Source of the DNA: Actinobacteria bacterium HGW-Actinobacteria-5
GTDB taxonomy: Bacteria > Actinomycetota > Actinomycetes > Propionibacteriales > Propionibacteriaceae
Assembly (NCBI GenBank): GCA_002843035.1
Contig: PHEV01000004.1
Span: forward strand, 1-52,234
Direction: 5' to 3'
Length of the DNA stretch: 52,234 nt
The notes under the pieces are model-generated. The model made no database searches. It was not told where the DNA came from and saw only the letters and a program-made list of their open reading frames with translations. How positions within the stretch are numbered: position 1 is the stretch's first letter; the number at the start of each line of letters is the position of its first letter. Shown piece after piece: positions 40,109 to 51,188 of this stretch. Made by a program: the position numbers and the translations under genes.

Positions 40109-40176
40109 CGAGGGCCAGCCTTCGCGCCGAACGCCCCACCCTGCGGTGGAGCTGTTTGCGCCAAGGCTGGCCCTCG
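40109..40176. terminator. Long inverted repeat after tpiA
   Basis: A perfect 14-bp pair (40109-40122 with 40163-40176, CGAGGGCCAGCCTT and its complement) encloses 40 bases that include a smaller CCACC/GGTGG hairpin. It ends transcription of the glycolytic genes or acts as a processing site; the unusually large loop is notable. Confidence 0.5.
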
Positions 40177-40253
40177 GTGTGCCCGGACGGTCCGGCAGCC
40201 TCCACGCGGGTCTGGGATCCCCCGCCGTTTCGGTGCTGCGGCACCGCGTGAGT

Positions 40254-40259
40254 TAGGAT
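40254..40259 (+). promoter_or_regulatory. -10 box of a likely leaderless secG promoter
   Basis: TAGGAT ends 6 bases before the secG GTG, and no ribosome-binding site is present between them. Confidence 0.5.
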
Positions 40260-40265
40260 TCTCCG

Positions 40266-40547
40266 GTGACTCTGCTCCCCCTGATGACCTGGCCGATCGT
40301 GACGCTGTCCATCGTCCTGATCCTGACCAGCGCCGTCCTGGCCCTGTTCATCCTGCTGCACAAGAGCCGCGGTGGCGGCATGTCCGACCTGTTCGGCGGC
40401 GGCATGACCACGGGCATGGGTGGCACGTCGGTGGCAGAGCGTAACCTCGATCGGCTGACCATCACTGTCGGCCTGGTCTGGCTGGCCAGCGTCGTCGGCC
40501 TGCTCGTCCTTTACCGGTACTTCCCCGAAGTCGGGGCCCTGGGCTGA
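40266..40547 (+). CDS. secG: Preprotein translocase subunit SecG
   Basis: A 93-residue protein with two TM helices (about 8-30 and 65-86) joined by the Gly-rich cytoplasmic loop KSRGGGMSDLFGGG typical of SecG. It assists SecYEG/SecA protein export. The position after tpiA is conserved in actinobacteria. The GTG start lacks a Shine-Dalgarno sequence, in keeping with the leaderless promoter. Confidence 0.93.
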   Translation: MTLLPLMTWPIVTLSIVLILTSAVLALFILLHKSRGGGMSDLFGGGMTTGMGGTSVAERNLDRLTITVGLVWLASVVGLLVLYRYFPEVGALG

Positions 40548-40586
40548 GGCCCGTCTGATCGCTCTCGCAGCAAGGAGTAAAGGCAC

Positions 40587-40943
40587 GTGGTTGGTGGAAG
40601 TGCGATTCGAGGCAGCCGCGTCGGCGCCGGTCCGATGGGAGAGGCCGAGCGCGGCGACGCCGCGCCGAGGCTGTACGTCTCCTATTTCTGCGCGAACGGG
40701 CACGAGACCCGTCCGGCCTTCGCCGCGGACGCGGCGGTCCCCGAGACCTGGGACTGCCCGCGCTGCGGCCTCCCTGCGAACCTCGACTCCGAGAACCCGC
40801 CGCCCCCGCCGAAGACCCAGCCGTACAAGACTCACCTGGCCTACGTGAAGGAGCGGCGCTCGGACGCGGAGGCCGTTGCGATCCTCGCCGAGGCGCTGGA
40901 CGCGCTGCGCGCCCGCCGGGCGGCCGGCGAGGTCATCTACTGA
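40587..40943 (+). CDS. rbpA: RNA polymerase-binding protein RbpA
   Basis: This 118-residue actinobacterial transcription factor stabilises the RNA polymerase-sigma complex at promoters. It has the N-terminal tail with GSAIRGSRVGAGPMGE, a zinc-binding core (C35, H39, C57, C60), and the basic/sigma-interacting C-terminal helices (KTHLAYVKERRS to the end). The GTG start has AAGGAG at 40572-40577. Its 3' end overlaps the convergent pgl gene by 7 bases. Confidence 0.95.
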   Translation: MVGGSAIRGSRVGAGPMGEAERGDAAPRLYVSYFCANGHETRPAFAADAAVPETWDCPRCGLPANLDSENPPPPPKTQPYKTHLAYVKERRSDAEAVAILAEALDALRARRAAGEVIY

Positions 40944-41674
40944 ACGCAGTCGAAGTAGGGCAGTTCTGACGCGGCGGCCTGGTCCACCAGCCACAAGGTG
41001 CGGTCGCGTCCGGCAACCCGCCCGGCCGGCAGGCTGGTGTCGCCGGCGAGCGAGCGGGACAGTGCGTTCGACTTCTCCGTGCCGCTGACCAGGAACCACA
41101 CCTGGCTCGACTCGTTCAGGGTCGGGATGGTCAGGCTGATCCGTTCCGGAGGGGGCTTGGGAGCATCGCTCACTCCGATCACCGGCTGGGTCGTGGGCTC
41201 GCTGGAGGGATGGTTCGGGAAGATCGAGGCGACGTGGCCGTCCGGTCCCAGGCCCAGCAGGCACAGGTCGAACCGCGTGTCGCCCAACTCCTTGGCGTAG
41301 GTGGCTGCGGACGCCGCCGCGTCGATCACGCCGTCCGCGCTCGGCATCGGGTGGGTTCGGGACGGGTCGAGCGGGAAGTGCCCGGCCAGCAGGGCCAGTG
41401 TCGGGCCGGCATTGCGCTCCGGGTCGCCGGTGGGCACGAAGCGTTCGTCGCCCCACCACAACTCCAGCCGGGTCGGGTCGAGGGCCGAGTCGCTCACCTG
41501 TTCTCCCAGCAGGGCATAGACCGCGTGTGCGATCCGTCCGCCGGTGAGGCAGACCTGGACGACGTGCCCGTCAGCCTGCAGTTCGATCAGCGTGGCGAGC
41601 AGCCTCGCCGCGGCATGGTCGGCGAGCTCGGCCGCATCGGCGTACCGGACGACCTGGGGCTGCGCTGCGCTCAT
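40937..41674 (-). CDS. pgl: 6-phosphogluconolactonase
   Basis: A 245-residue enzyme of the DevB/NagB fold that hydrolyses 6-phosphogluconolactone in the oxidative pentose phosphate pathway. The blocks CLTGGRIAHAVY, LELWWGDERFVP and FDLCLLGLGPDGHVASIFPNH match the family, the last with the catalytic histidine. It is the third gene of zwf-opcA-pgl and overlaps opcA by 4 bases. Confidence 0.94.
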   Translation of the reverse strand: MSAAQPQVVRYADAAELADHAAARLLATLIELQADGHVVQVCLTGGRIAHAVYALLGEQVSDSALDPTRLELWWGDERFVPTGDPERNAGPTLALLAGHFPLDPSRTHPMPSADGVIDAAASAATYAKELGDTRFDLCLLGLGPDGHVASIFPNHPSSEPTTQPVIGVSDAPKPPPERISLTIPTLNESSQVWFLVSGTEKSNALSRSLAGDTSLPAGRVAGRDRTLWLVDQAAASELPYFDCVQ

Positions 41675-42606
41675 GCCGGGCGCCCCCTCCCGCGGTCTGC
41701 GGCCTTGTCGAGTCGCCGGACGAGAGCTGCCATGGCTTCAGCGTAGATCGGATCATCGTCGAGACGGCGCAGTTCCTCGGCGAGCAGCGTGTTCAGGTCG
41801 CGGCGGGGGAGCGCGACGAGCCGCTGGGGGAGGCCCGGCGCGGAGAACGTGGCCAGGTTGCCGTCGGTCCTGGTGACCCGGATCTCGTCGTCGACCGAAC
41901 CGAGCACCACGCCGGTGATGCCCACTCCGGGCTTGTCGCGATCCACGGTCACCGGGACGTCGAGGCGATCCGCGAGCCACGCGGCCAGCAGTGTGCCGGC
42001 CGCGTTCTCGGGGGCGGCGGACACACCGACCCGACTCACTTCCATCGGGTAGGCGTCCAGTGCCGCGGCGAGCAGCCCGCGCCAGCGGGTGATCCGCGTC
42101 CAGGTCAGGTCGGTGTCACCGGGGCAGTAGTTCCGGGCTCGCACTTCGAGAGCACCGATCGGGTTCGGGTCGCCCATCGCATCGGTGATCCGACGCGTGC
42201 CCATCCGTCCGATCGGGTCGAGGCCGGGGGCCTTGGGCGAGCGTCCGGGCCACCACACGATCACCGGCAGGTCCGGCAGCAGCAGCGGCAGCACAACCGA
42301 CTCGCGGTGCTTCTGCAGCACGCCGTGGAACTTCAGCGCGATGATCTCGCCCGGTGCGCCCTCGCCGGCCTGCACCTCGGCGTCCATGCGGTCGGCACGG
42401 GCGCGGCCGTTGGTCAGCAGCAGGATCCGGGACGGGTGCTCGCGGCCGGCCTCCATGCAGGCCTCCATGGCGCGGTCGTATTCGGCCAGTTCGGCCACGA
42501 CCACCAGGGTGAAGACCAGGCCGGAGGAGGCCCCGACGTGGTGTCGCGCGTTGGCGATGGCCTGCTGCACCTCGGCGGCGTTGGTCGTGCTGAGTTTGAC
42601 GATCAT
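41671..42606 (-). CDS. opcA: Glucose-6-phosphate dehydrogenase assembly protein OpcA
   Basis: A 311-residue OpcA-family protein, known in cyanobacteria and actinobacteria as an activator or assembly factor for glucose-6-phosphate dehydrogenase. Recognised by length, context between zwf and pgl, and blocks such as LPLLLPDLPVIVWWPGRSP and ITRWRGLLAAALDAYP. It starts 12 bases after zwf with AGGAG upstream and is coupled to pgl at its end. Confidence 0.93.
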   Translation of the reverse strand: MIVKLSTTNAAEVQQAIANARHHVGASSGLVFTLVVVAELAEYDRAMEACMEAGREHPSRILLLTNGRARADRMDAEVQAGEGAPGEIIALKFHGVLQKHRESVVLPLLLPDLPVIVWWPGRSPKAPGLDPIGRMGTRRITDAMGDPNPIGALEVRARNYCPGDTDLTWTRITRWRGLLAAALDAYPMEVSRVGVSAAPENAAGTLLAAWLADRLDVPVTVDRDKPGVGITGVVLGSVDDEIRVTRTDGNLATFSAPGLPQRLVALPRRDLNTLLAEELRRLDDDPIYAEAMAALVRRLDKAADRGRGRPA

Positions 42607-42618
42607 CGACTGCTCCTC

Positions 42619-44136
42619 TCAGGGACGACGCCAGCTGAAGCCGTCGCGCGCAAGCATGTCGGACGCGGACTGCGGCCCCCAGCTACCGGACGGGTAGGAC
42701 TCGGGTGGGGCCCCCTTCTCGGCCCAGCGGTCCAGCACCGGATCGAGGATCTGCCAGGAGAGTTCCACCTCGGCCGCCTGCGGGAACAATGGCTCGGAGC
42801 CCAGCAGGACGTCGAGCAGCAGCCGCTCGTACGCCTCCGGGCTGGTCTCCGCGAACGAGGTGCCGTAGCCGAAGTCCATGTTCACATCGCGCAACTCCAT
42901 CGGCGTGGCCGGCACCTTGGCCCCGAAACGCAGGGTGATGCCCTCGTCCGGCTGGATCCGCAGCACGAGCGCGTTCGTGCCGAGCGAGCGGACCGCGGTG
43001 CCGTCGAAGGGCAGGTGCGGGGCCGGGCGCAGGTTCAGCGCCACCTCGGTGACCCGGCGGGGCAGACGCTTGCCGGTGCGCAGGTAGAACGGCACTCCGG
43101 CCCAGCGGCGGTTGTCGATGTCCACCCGGATCGCTGCGTAGGTGTCGGTGCGCGAGTCGCCGGGGATGCCCTGTTCCTCCAGGTAGCCCGGCACCTCGAC
43201 GCCGCCGGCCCAGCCGCCGGAGTACTGGCCGCGGGCGCTGTGGGCGTCCAGGTCGGCGGGCGCGCGCGCTGCGGCGAGCACCTTGCGCTTCTCCATGCTG
43301 AGCTGGTTCGCGTCGAAGGAGGCCGGCTCCTCCATCGCGGTCAGGGCGAGCAGCTGCAGCAGGTGGTTCTGGATCACGTCCCTGGCGGCGCCGATGCCGT
43401 CGTAGTAGCCGGCGCGACCCGCGATGCCGATGTCCTCGGCCATCGTGATCTGGACGTGGTCGATGTAGTTGCGATTCCAGATCGGCTCGAACATGGTGTT
43501 CGCGAACCGGAATGCCAGGAGGTTCTGTACCGTCTCCTTGCCGAGATAGTGGTCGATCCGGAAGATGCTGGACGGCTCGAACGCCCGGGAGAGCTTCTTC
43601 TCCAACTGGCGTGCGCTGGCCAGGTCGTGTCCGAACGGTTTCTCGATCACGACCCGTCGCCAGGAACCCTTCGGCCGGTCGGCCAGCCCGTGCCGGCGCA
43701 GCTGGGCCACGGCGACGTCGAAGGCCTTCGGCGGAACCGAGAGGTAGAACGCATGGTTGCCGCCGGTGCCCTGCCGTTCGTCCAGGTCGGTGAGGGTCGC
43801 CTTGAGCTGGGCGAACGCGTCGTTGTCGCCGAGGTCACCGGGAACGAACCGGATGCCCTCCTGCAGCTGCTTCCAGACGTCCTCGCGGAACTCGGTGCGG
43901 GCGTGCTCGTGGACGGCGTCCGAGACGAGCTGGGTGAAGTGCTCGGCCGCCCAGTCGCGGCGGGCGAAGCCGACGATGCCGAAGCCAGGCGGGAGCAGGC
44001 CGCGGTTGGCGAGGTCGTAGATCGCGGGCAGCAGCTTCTTGCGCGCGAGGTCTCCGGTGACGCCGAACAGCACCAGGGCCGACGGGCCGGCCATCCGGGG
44101 CAGGCGTGGGTCACGCGGATCACGAAGCGGGTTCAC
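42619..44136 (-). CDS. zwf: Glucose-6-phosphate 1-dehydrogenase
   Basis: This 505-residue enzyme oxidises glucose 6-phosphate to 6-phosphogluconolactone, producing NADPH. The nucleotide motif GVTGDLARKK (25-34) and the active-site signature RIDHYLGKE are present, and the length is normal. GTG 44136 is chosen because a TACGCT -10 box ends 7 bases upstream (leaderless); ATG at residue 15 is an alternative. tal and tkt, which in mycobacteria sit between ctaB and zwf, are not here. Confidence 0.96.
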   Translation of the reverse strand: MNPLRDPRDPRLPRMAGPSALVLFGVTGDLARKKLLPAIYDLANRGLLPPGFGIVGFARRDWAAEHFTQLVSDAVHEHARTEFREDVWKQLQEGIRFVPGDLGDNDAFAQLKATLTDLDERQGTGGNHAFYLSVPPKAFDVAVAQLRRHGLADRPKGSWRRVVIEKPFGHDLASARQLEKKLSRAFEPSSIFRIDHYLGKETVQNLLAFRFANTMFEPIWNRNYIDHVQITMAEDIGIAGRAGYYDGIGAARDVIQNHLLQLLALTAMEEPASFDANQLSMEKRKVLAAARAPADLDAHSARGQYSGGWAGGVEVPGYLEEQGIPGDSRTDTYAAIRVDIDNRRWAGVPFYLRTGKRLPRRVTEVALNLRPAPHLPFDGTAVRSLGTNALVLRIQPDEGITLRFGAKVPATPMELRDVNMDFGYGTSFAETSPEAYERLLLDVLLGSEPLFPQAAEVELSWQILDPVLDRWAEKGAPPESYPSGSWGPQSASDMLARDGFSWRRP

Positions 44137-44143
44137 GACTGCG

Positions 44144-44149
44144 AGCGTA
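44144..44149 (-). promoter_or_regulatory. -10 box of a likely leaderless zwf promoter
   Basis: On the minus strand TACGCT ends 7 bases before the zwf GTG at 44136. On the opposite strand TAAACT at 44204-44209 could serve ctaB. Confidence 0.45.
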
Positions 44150-44243
44150 CAAGCAGCCGGGCACGGCCCGAACCGGGCATCGCCGTCGGGACGGGATCGT
44201 GGCTAAACTGCGCACGACCTTGCCAGAAGCGATCGGGGAGCGA

Positions 44244-45176
44244 ATGAAAGCAGCCGAGGAGGGCGCGCCACTGGCAGCCCTCGCGCCCGGTGACTGGCGG
44301 TCCGTGGTGCAGGCGTACGTGGCGCTGGCGAAGCCCCGGATCATCGAGCTCCTCCTGGTCACGACCATTCCGGCGATGTTCCTCGCCGCCGGAGGGTTCC
44401 CGGACTGGCAGCTGGTGGTCTGGACGATGCTCGGCGGCACTGCCGCTGCGGGTAGCGCGAACGTGTTCAACTCGGTGCTGGACGCGGACATCGACGCCAG
44501 GATGCGCCGGACGCGGCGGCGTCCGATGGCCCGCGACCTGGTGCAGCCCGGTCGCGCCCTCGCGTTCGGCGTCGTGCTGGGCATCGCTGCCACGCTGGTC
44601 CTGGGACTAGGGGCGAACTGGCTCTCGGCCACGCTCGCGCTGGTCGCGAACCTCTACTACGTGTTCGTCTACACGATGGCGCTGAAGCGTCGCACCGCCC
44701 AGAACATCGTGTGGGGCGGCATCGCCGGGTGCTTCCCCCCGCTGATCGGCTGGACGGCGGTGACCGGCTCGGTGGCGTGGACGCCGCTGGTGCTGTTCGC
44801 GATCGTCTTCGCCTGGACCCCGCCGCATACCTGGGCTCTCGCGCTGCGCTACCGCGAGGACTACCTGCACGCGCACGTGCCGATGCTTCCGGTGGTGGCG
44901 CCACCGGTCCGGGTGGCTTCGCGGATCCTTGCCTACAGCGCGCTCACCGTGGCGGTCAGCCTGCTGCTGTGGCCGGTCGCCGGCACGGGGTGGCTCTACC
45001 CGGCCGTCGCGGGGCTCGCCGGCGCGGCGATGCTGGTCGAGGCGGTGGCACTTCTGCTGAGGGCCCGCCGGGGTCTCGTGGACGCCGCGCTCAAGCCCAT
45101 GCGCCTGTTCCACCTCTCGAACAGCTACCTGGCGATCGTGTTCATCGCGGCCGCCGTCGACCCCCTGATCTTCTGA
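44244..45176 (+). CDS. ctaB: Protoheme IX farnesyltransferase (heme O synthase)
   Basis: A 310-residue UbiA-type membrane prenyltransferase that adds farnesyl to heme B to give heme O for cytochrome oxidase. The polyprenyl-diphosphate motif NVFNSVLDADIDARM with nearby RRTRRRPM and a second DxxxD-like region (YREDYLHAHVPMLP) are present, with about nine TM helices. The start is ATG 44244, since GGGGAG lies 4 bases upstream and a TAAACT box precedes it; GTG 44199 would extend it by 15 residues. It is convergent with ctaA. Confidence 0.93.
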   Translation: MKAAEEGAPLAALAPGDWRSVVQAYVALAKPRIIELLLVTTIPAMFLAAGGFPDWQLVVWTMLGGTAAAGSANVFNSVLDADIDARMRRTRRRPMARDLVQPGRALAFGVVLGIAATLVLGLGANWLSATLALVANLYYVFVYTMALKRRTAQNIVWGGIAGCFPPLIGWTAVTGSVAWTPLVLFAIVFAWTPPHTWALALRYREDYLHAHVPMLPVVAPPVRVASRILAYSALTVAVSLLLWPVAGTGWLYPAVAGLAGAAMLVEAVALLLRARRGLVDAALKPMRLFHLSNSYLAIVFIAAAVDPLIF

Positions 45177-45203
45177 CCCTCGCCCGGGCGCGCGCCGCGC
45201 TGG

Positions 45204-46121
45204 TCAGGACTCCTCGGCTGCCCGTTCGCCGGAGCGAGCGTGGCGATCGCCGTCTCCTGATGCCGCCCGGGTGAGCCACCACAGGTTCGTCAGGGCCGCG
45301 GCGAACAGCGTGGTGCCCAGCATGTGCAGGGCGACCAGTGCCGCCGGCAGGGCGAGGAAGTACTGGGCGTAGCCGATCAGCCCCTGGACGAGCTCGACGC
45401 CGAACAGAACCAGGACGGCCCGACGGCCCGCGCCGGTGGTGGTCACGAGCAGCGCGATGGTCAGGGCAACGATCAGCCACACGCTGAGGGAGTGGACGCG
45501 GGCGATGCTGGTCAGATCGAGGCCGTTGCGGGCCGCACCGCCGTCGCCGGAGTTGGGTCCGGCACCGGTGACGATGACGCCGAGGAGCATCACGAGCAGG
45601 CCGACCGCGGACGCTGCCAGGACGAGCCGCCGGGCGAGCGGACGTACCGCCACCGGCGGCACCGGCCAGGTCTCGTGGACGAGCACGACGCAGAGCACGA
45701 TCAGGGCCACCGAGGGCACCAGGTGCAGCCCGACGACCCACGGGTTGAGGCCGGTGAGCACAGAGACGCCACCGATCACGGCCTGGGCGGGGATGCCGAG
45801 GGCTGCGGCGAGGGCGAGGCCACGGACCAGGCGGCGAGGCCGTCCCGCTTCGTCCCGGGCCCGCCAGGCGGCGAGGAAGGTGCCGATGGCGATCACGACG
45901 AGCACGAAGGTGAGCATCCGGTTGCCGAACTCGATGAATGCGTGGACGTCGGCGGCGGCGTGGGGGACATAGGAGCCGGGGGTGCACTGTGGCCAGGTCG
46001 GGCAGCCGAGACCGGAGCCGGTCACGCGGACCAGTCCGCCGGTGACCACGATGCCCATGTTGCCGAGCAGGGACGCGACCGCCCAGCGTCGGAGCGCTGC
46101 GGGACTGCCTACGAGATCCAT
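45204..46121 (-). CDS. ctaA: Heme A synthase (CtaA/Cox15 family)
   Basis: A 305-residue membrane enzyme converting heme O to heme A. It has eight TM segments, the extracytoplasmic cysteine pair in GCPTWPQC, the FIEFGNRMLT block, and heme-ligand histidines in VGLHLVPS, RVHSLSVW and ALHMLGTT. The start overlaps the end of the upstream ABC permease gene by 13 bases, so it is translated as part of the ABC-ctaA operon. Confidence 0.92.
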   Translation of the reverse strand: MDLVGSPAALRRWAVASLLGNMGIVVTGGLVRVTGSGLGCPTWPQCTPGSYVPHAAADVHAFIEFGNRMLTFVLVVIAIGTFLAAWRARDEAGRPRRLVRGLALAAALGIPAQAVIGGVSVLTGLNPWVVGLHLVPSVALIVLCVVLVHETWPVPPVAVRPLARRLVLAASAVGLLVMLLGVIVTGAGPNSGDGGAARNGLDLTSIARVHSLSVWLIVALTIALLVTTTGAGRRAVLVLFGVELVQGLIGYAQYFLALPAALVALHMLGTTLFAAALTNLWWLTRAASGDGDRHARSGERAAEES

Positions 46122-46870
46122 CGGAACACCTTTCTGGCCAGGGCAACCGCTGCGACGGCCCAGACCAGCACGACCAGCAGCGGCAGGGGATCGAACGCGC
46201 CGGTGGCGAGGTTGCGCAGGGTCTCGCCCAGCGCCGTGGTCGGCAGCAGGCCGACCAGCGGCCGCGCCCACGCAGGGAAGGTGGCCACGGGCACCAGCAG
46301 GCCGCCGGCGGCGCCCAGCAGGTAGACCAGGTTCGCCAGGCCGAGGGTGAGTTCGGCGGACGCGCGTCCGGCGAGGGAGAGCGCGAGCCCGGCGAAGGCG
46401 ACCAGCGCGAGCGGCACGACCGCGACCGTCACCAGCACCTGCGCGAGCAGGGGAGCCGGTGCCCAGCCGAGCAGCAGGCCGGCCAGCACCAGCACCACGG
46501 CCTGCCCGAGCGCCAACGCGGCGATCATCGTCGCCTTTCCGGCGAGCAGGTCGGCGCGCCGCAACGGGGTGGCCACCAGCCGCTCCAGGACGCCGTAGCG
46601 GCGTTCGAACGCGGTCGTGATGGCTGGAGAGGTGAATCCGCTCGACCACAGGCCCAGCGCGATCACCGAGGCCACGAACGGTTCCCGCGCGACGCCGAAG
46701 CGGTCGCCGACCAGCACGCCGGCCGCGATCAGGCCGAGCGGGATGACCAGGGCCAACAGGAGCTGCTCGGAGTTCCGCAGGATCAGCCGGGTCTCCATCA
46801 GGGCGTGGCGGAGGATCCGGCGCTGCAACGGCGCCGGGGCTGCGGCAGGAGTGAGGTCGAGCGCGCTCAT
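46109..46870 (-). CDS. ABC-2 type transporter permease
   Basis: A 253-residue membrane protein with six hydrophobic segments and the ABC-2 feature of a long first cytoplasmic loop (ERRYGVLERLVATPLRRADLL). It pairs with the ATPase encoded just upstream (4-base overlap). In mycobacteria a similar ABC system also sits between ctaA and sufR; its substrate is unknown, and the ctaA linkage suggests, without proof, a role in heme or oxidase assembly. Confidence 0.85.
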   Translation of the reverse strand: MSALDLTPAAAPAPLQRRILRHALMETRLILRNSEQLLLALVIPLGLIAAGVLVGDRFGVAREPFVASVIALGLWSSGFTSPAITTAFERRYGVLERLVATPLRRADLLAGKATMIAALALGQAVVLVLAGLLLGWAPAPLLAQVLVTVAVVPLALVAFAGLALSLAGRASAELTLGLANLVYLLGAAGGLLVPVATFPAWARPLVGLLPTTALGETLRNLATGAFDPLPLLVVLVWAVAAVALARKVFRWIS

Positions 46871-47574
46871 CGGGTATCTCCCGGCGTGGTCAACTCGAGG
46901 AACAGCTCCTCCAGGCCCTTCTCCGCGGTGAGTTCTGCGACCGTGCCCGCGGCCACCCTGCGTCCGGCGTTGAGCAGCGCGACGCGATCGGCGAGTTGTT
47001 CGGCCTCGTCCATGGCGTGGGTGGTCAGCAGGACCGCGACGCCGGCGGCTCGGAGCTCACCGACCAGCGTCCACACCTGCCGGCGGGCGTGCGGATCGAG
47101 GCCGGCCGTCGGCTCGTCGAGGAAGACCAGTTGGGGGCGTCCGATGATCGCGCCGGCGAGGTTCACCAGCTGCTGCTGGCCACCGGAGAGCCGACGGTAC
47201 GGGGTGTTGGCGAAGCTGCCGATGCCGAGCGCTGCGATCAGGTCAGCCGGACGCAGCGGGGAGGCGTACAGCGAAGCGAGGTAGCCGAGCAGCTCCGCGG
47301 GTTTCACCCCCGACCAGGCGCCCGCCGCCTGCGGCATCAGCCCGATCCGTGCGTTCGCGGACGGGCTGCCGGCCGCCTCGCCGAGAACCTCGATGTGCCC
47401 GTGGTCGGGCGTGAACAGGCCGGTGCAGCACCGGATCATGGTCGTCTTGCCCGCGCCATTGGGGCCGAGCACCGCGGTCACCTCGCCCGGCGCGGCGGTC
47501 AGGCTCAGCCCGTCCAGCACGACCCTCCCACCGAGGCTCAAACGCACGTCGGCGACGGTGAGGGCTGCGGGCAC
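46867..47574 (-). CDS. ABC transporter ATP-binding protein
   Basis: A 235-residue ATPase with Walker A GPNGAGKTT (37-45), signature LSGGQ (129-133), Walker B LVFLDEP (149-155) and switch histidine in LLTTHAMDEAEQLADR. It resembles DrrA-type exporters. It energises the permease encoded next in the operon, together with ctaA. No clear promoter was identified between it and the hppA terminator. Confidence 0.9.
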   Translation of the reverse strand: MPAALTVADVRLSLGGRVVLDGLSLTAAPGEVTAVLGPNGAGKTTMIRCCTGLFTPDHGHIEVLGEAAGSPSANARIGLMPQAAGAWSGVKPAELLGYLASLYASPLRPADLIAALGIGSFANTPYRRLSGGQQQLVNLAGAIIGRPQLVFLDEPTAGLDPHARRQVWTLVGELRAAGVAVLLTTHAMDEAEQLADRVALLNAGRRVAAGTVAELTAEKGLEELFLELTTPGDTR

Positions 47575-47609
47575 GTGCTCAGTGTAGGGCGGCCCCTCCC
47601 GCCGGAAAG

Positions 47610-47645
47610 CCGCTGCCCGGCTCCCTTGTGGGAACCGGGCAGCGG
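47610..47645 (-). terminator. hppA terminator
   Basis: An 11-bp stem (47610-47620 with 47635-47645) topped by TCCC-ttgt-GGGA starts 17 bases past the hppA stop. On the minus strand it is followed by CTTTCC. Confidence 0.7.
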
Positions 47646-47661
47646 TGCGGAGCGGTGTTGC

Positions 47662-50268
<2,607 letters not shown>

Positions 50269-50310
50269 GATTCTTCCTTCTACAAGGGTGTCTGTTGTTG
50301 TTGATGCTCT

Positions 50311-50336
50311 GTCACCTTTGACAAGACAAAGTCACC
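50311..50336. promoter_or_regulatory. Operator-like element between divergent hppA and sufR
   Basis: GTCACC occurs twice, at 50311-50316 and 50331-50336, exactly 20 bases apart, and encloses the inverted repeat TTTG-N6-CAAA (50317-50330). The element sits 43 bases from the hppA start codon and about 95 bases upstream of the sufR promoter. It may bind a regulator of hppA or SufR itself; the binding protein is inferred only. Confidence 0.4.
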
Positions 50337-50430
50337 GCCAGCACTCTACGACGCCTCGTCGTAGTCCAGGCAACCACGCCACCTGCTGGAAGGTCGCGTC
50401 TCGGAATCCGGAGTGTGCATGCCTCGCGAG

Positions 50431-50459
50431 TTGAGTGCGGGCGCGAATAAGGTAAGAAT
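50431..50459 (+). promoter_or_regulatory. Likely leaderless sufR promoter
   Basis: TTGAGT (50431-50436), a 17-base spacer and AAGAAT (50454-50459) end 6 bases before the sufR GTG at 50466. Confidence 0.5.
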
Positions 50460-50465
50460 GGCGTT

Positions 50466-51188
50466 GTGAAAAGCGAACCGGAGTTGGACGCGGAGGCGCT
50501 GGCGGCCGACGCCGAGCAGCAGGCCGCGGATGCTTCGACGCGAAGCCGGGTGGCCCGCTCGATCCTGCAGCACGGCCCGTCCACCGCCAACGACCTGGCC
50601 GGACGGCTGGGCCTGACCCCCGCCGCCGTCCGCCGCCACCTCACCGTGCTCGCGACCACCGGGCACGTGACCAGCCATGAGCAGCGGGTCTACGGGCACC
50701 GCGGACGCGGTCGCCCCGCGAAGGTGTTCGCCCTGACCGATTCCGGCCGGTGCGAGTTCTTCCAGGCCTACGACCGGCTGGCGATCGATGCCCTCGGTTA
50801 CCTCAGGGAGGTGGCCGGCTCCGGCGCGGTAGAGACCTTCGCCGCCCAGGTGGCCGAAGCCGTCACTGAGCGGTTCCGCGGGCTCGCCCCGGAATACGAC
50901 AACCCCACCGAGGCGTTGGTCGAGGCATTGACCGCCGAGGGCTTCGTCGCGTCCTTGCAGCCCGTCGCCTCCGGCGTCCAGTTGTGCCAGTACCACTGCC
51001 CGGTCGCCCACGTGGCGGCAGAGTTCCCCGAGCTGTGCGAGGCGGAGACCCGCGTGTTCGCCACACTGCTCGACTCGCATGTGCAACGGCTGGCGACCAT
51101 CGCCCACGGCGACGGGGTGTGCACCACCCACGTGCCGCGTCCGGTGGCCCCGGCCATGCATCCATCCCCGACAGGAAGGACCTCCTGA
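50466..51188 (+). CDS. sufR: SufR-type Fe-S-sensing transcriptional regulator
   Basis: A 240-residue regulator with an N-terminal winged helix (about 27-95; [19 protein letters not shown], then [10 protein letters not shown]) and a C-terminal domain with conserved cysteines C174, C178 and C191 (CQYHCPV and ELCEAE) plus C219 near the end, suited to hold a 4Fe-4S cluster. SufR represses the suf operon while its cluster is intact. It directly precedes sufB with a one-base stop/start overlap (TGATG), so it heads and autoregulates that operon. Confidence 0.93.
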   Translation: MKSEPELDAEALAADAEQQAADASTRSRVARSILQHGPSTANDLAGRLGLTPAAVRRHLTVLATTGHVTSHEQRVYGHRGRGRPAKVFALTDSGRCEFFQAYDRLAIDALGYLREVAGSGAVETFAAQVAEAVTERFRGLAPEYDNPTEALVEALTAEGFVASLQPVASGVQLCQYHCPVAHVAAEFPELCEAETRVFATLLDSHVQRLATIAHGDGVCTTHVPRPVAPAMHPSPTGRTS

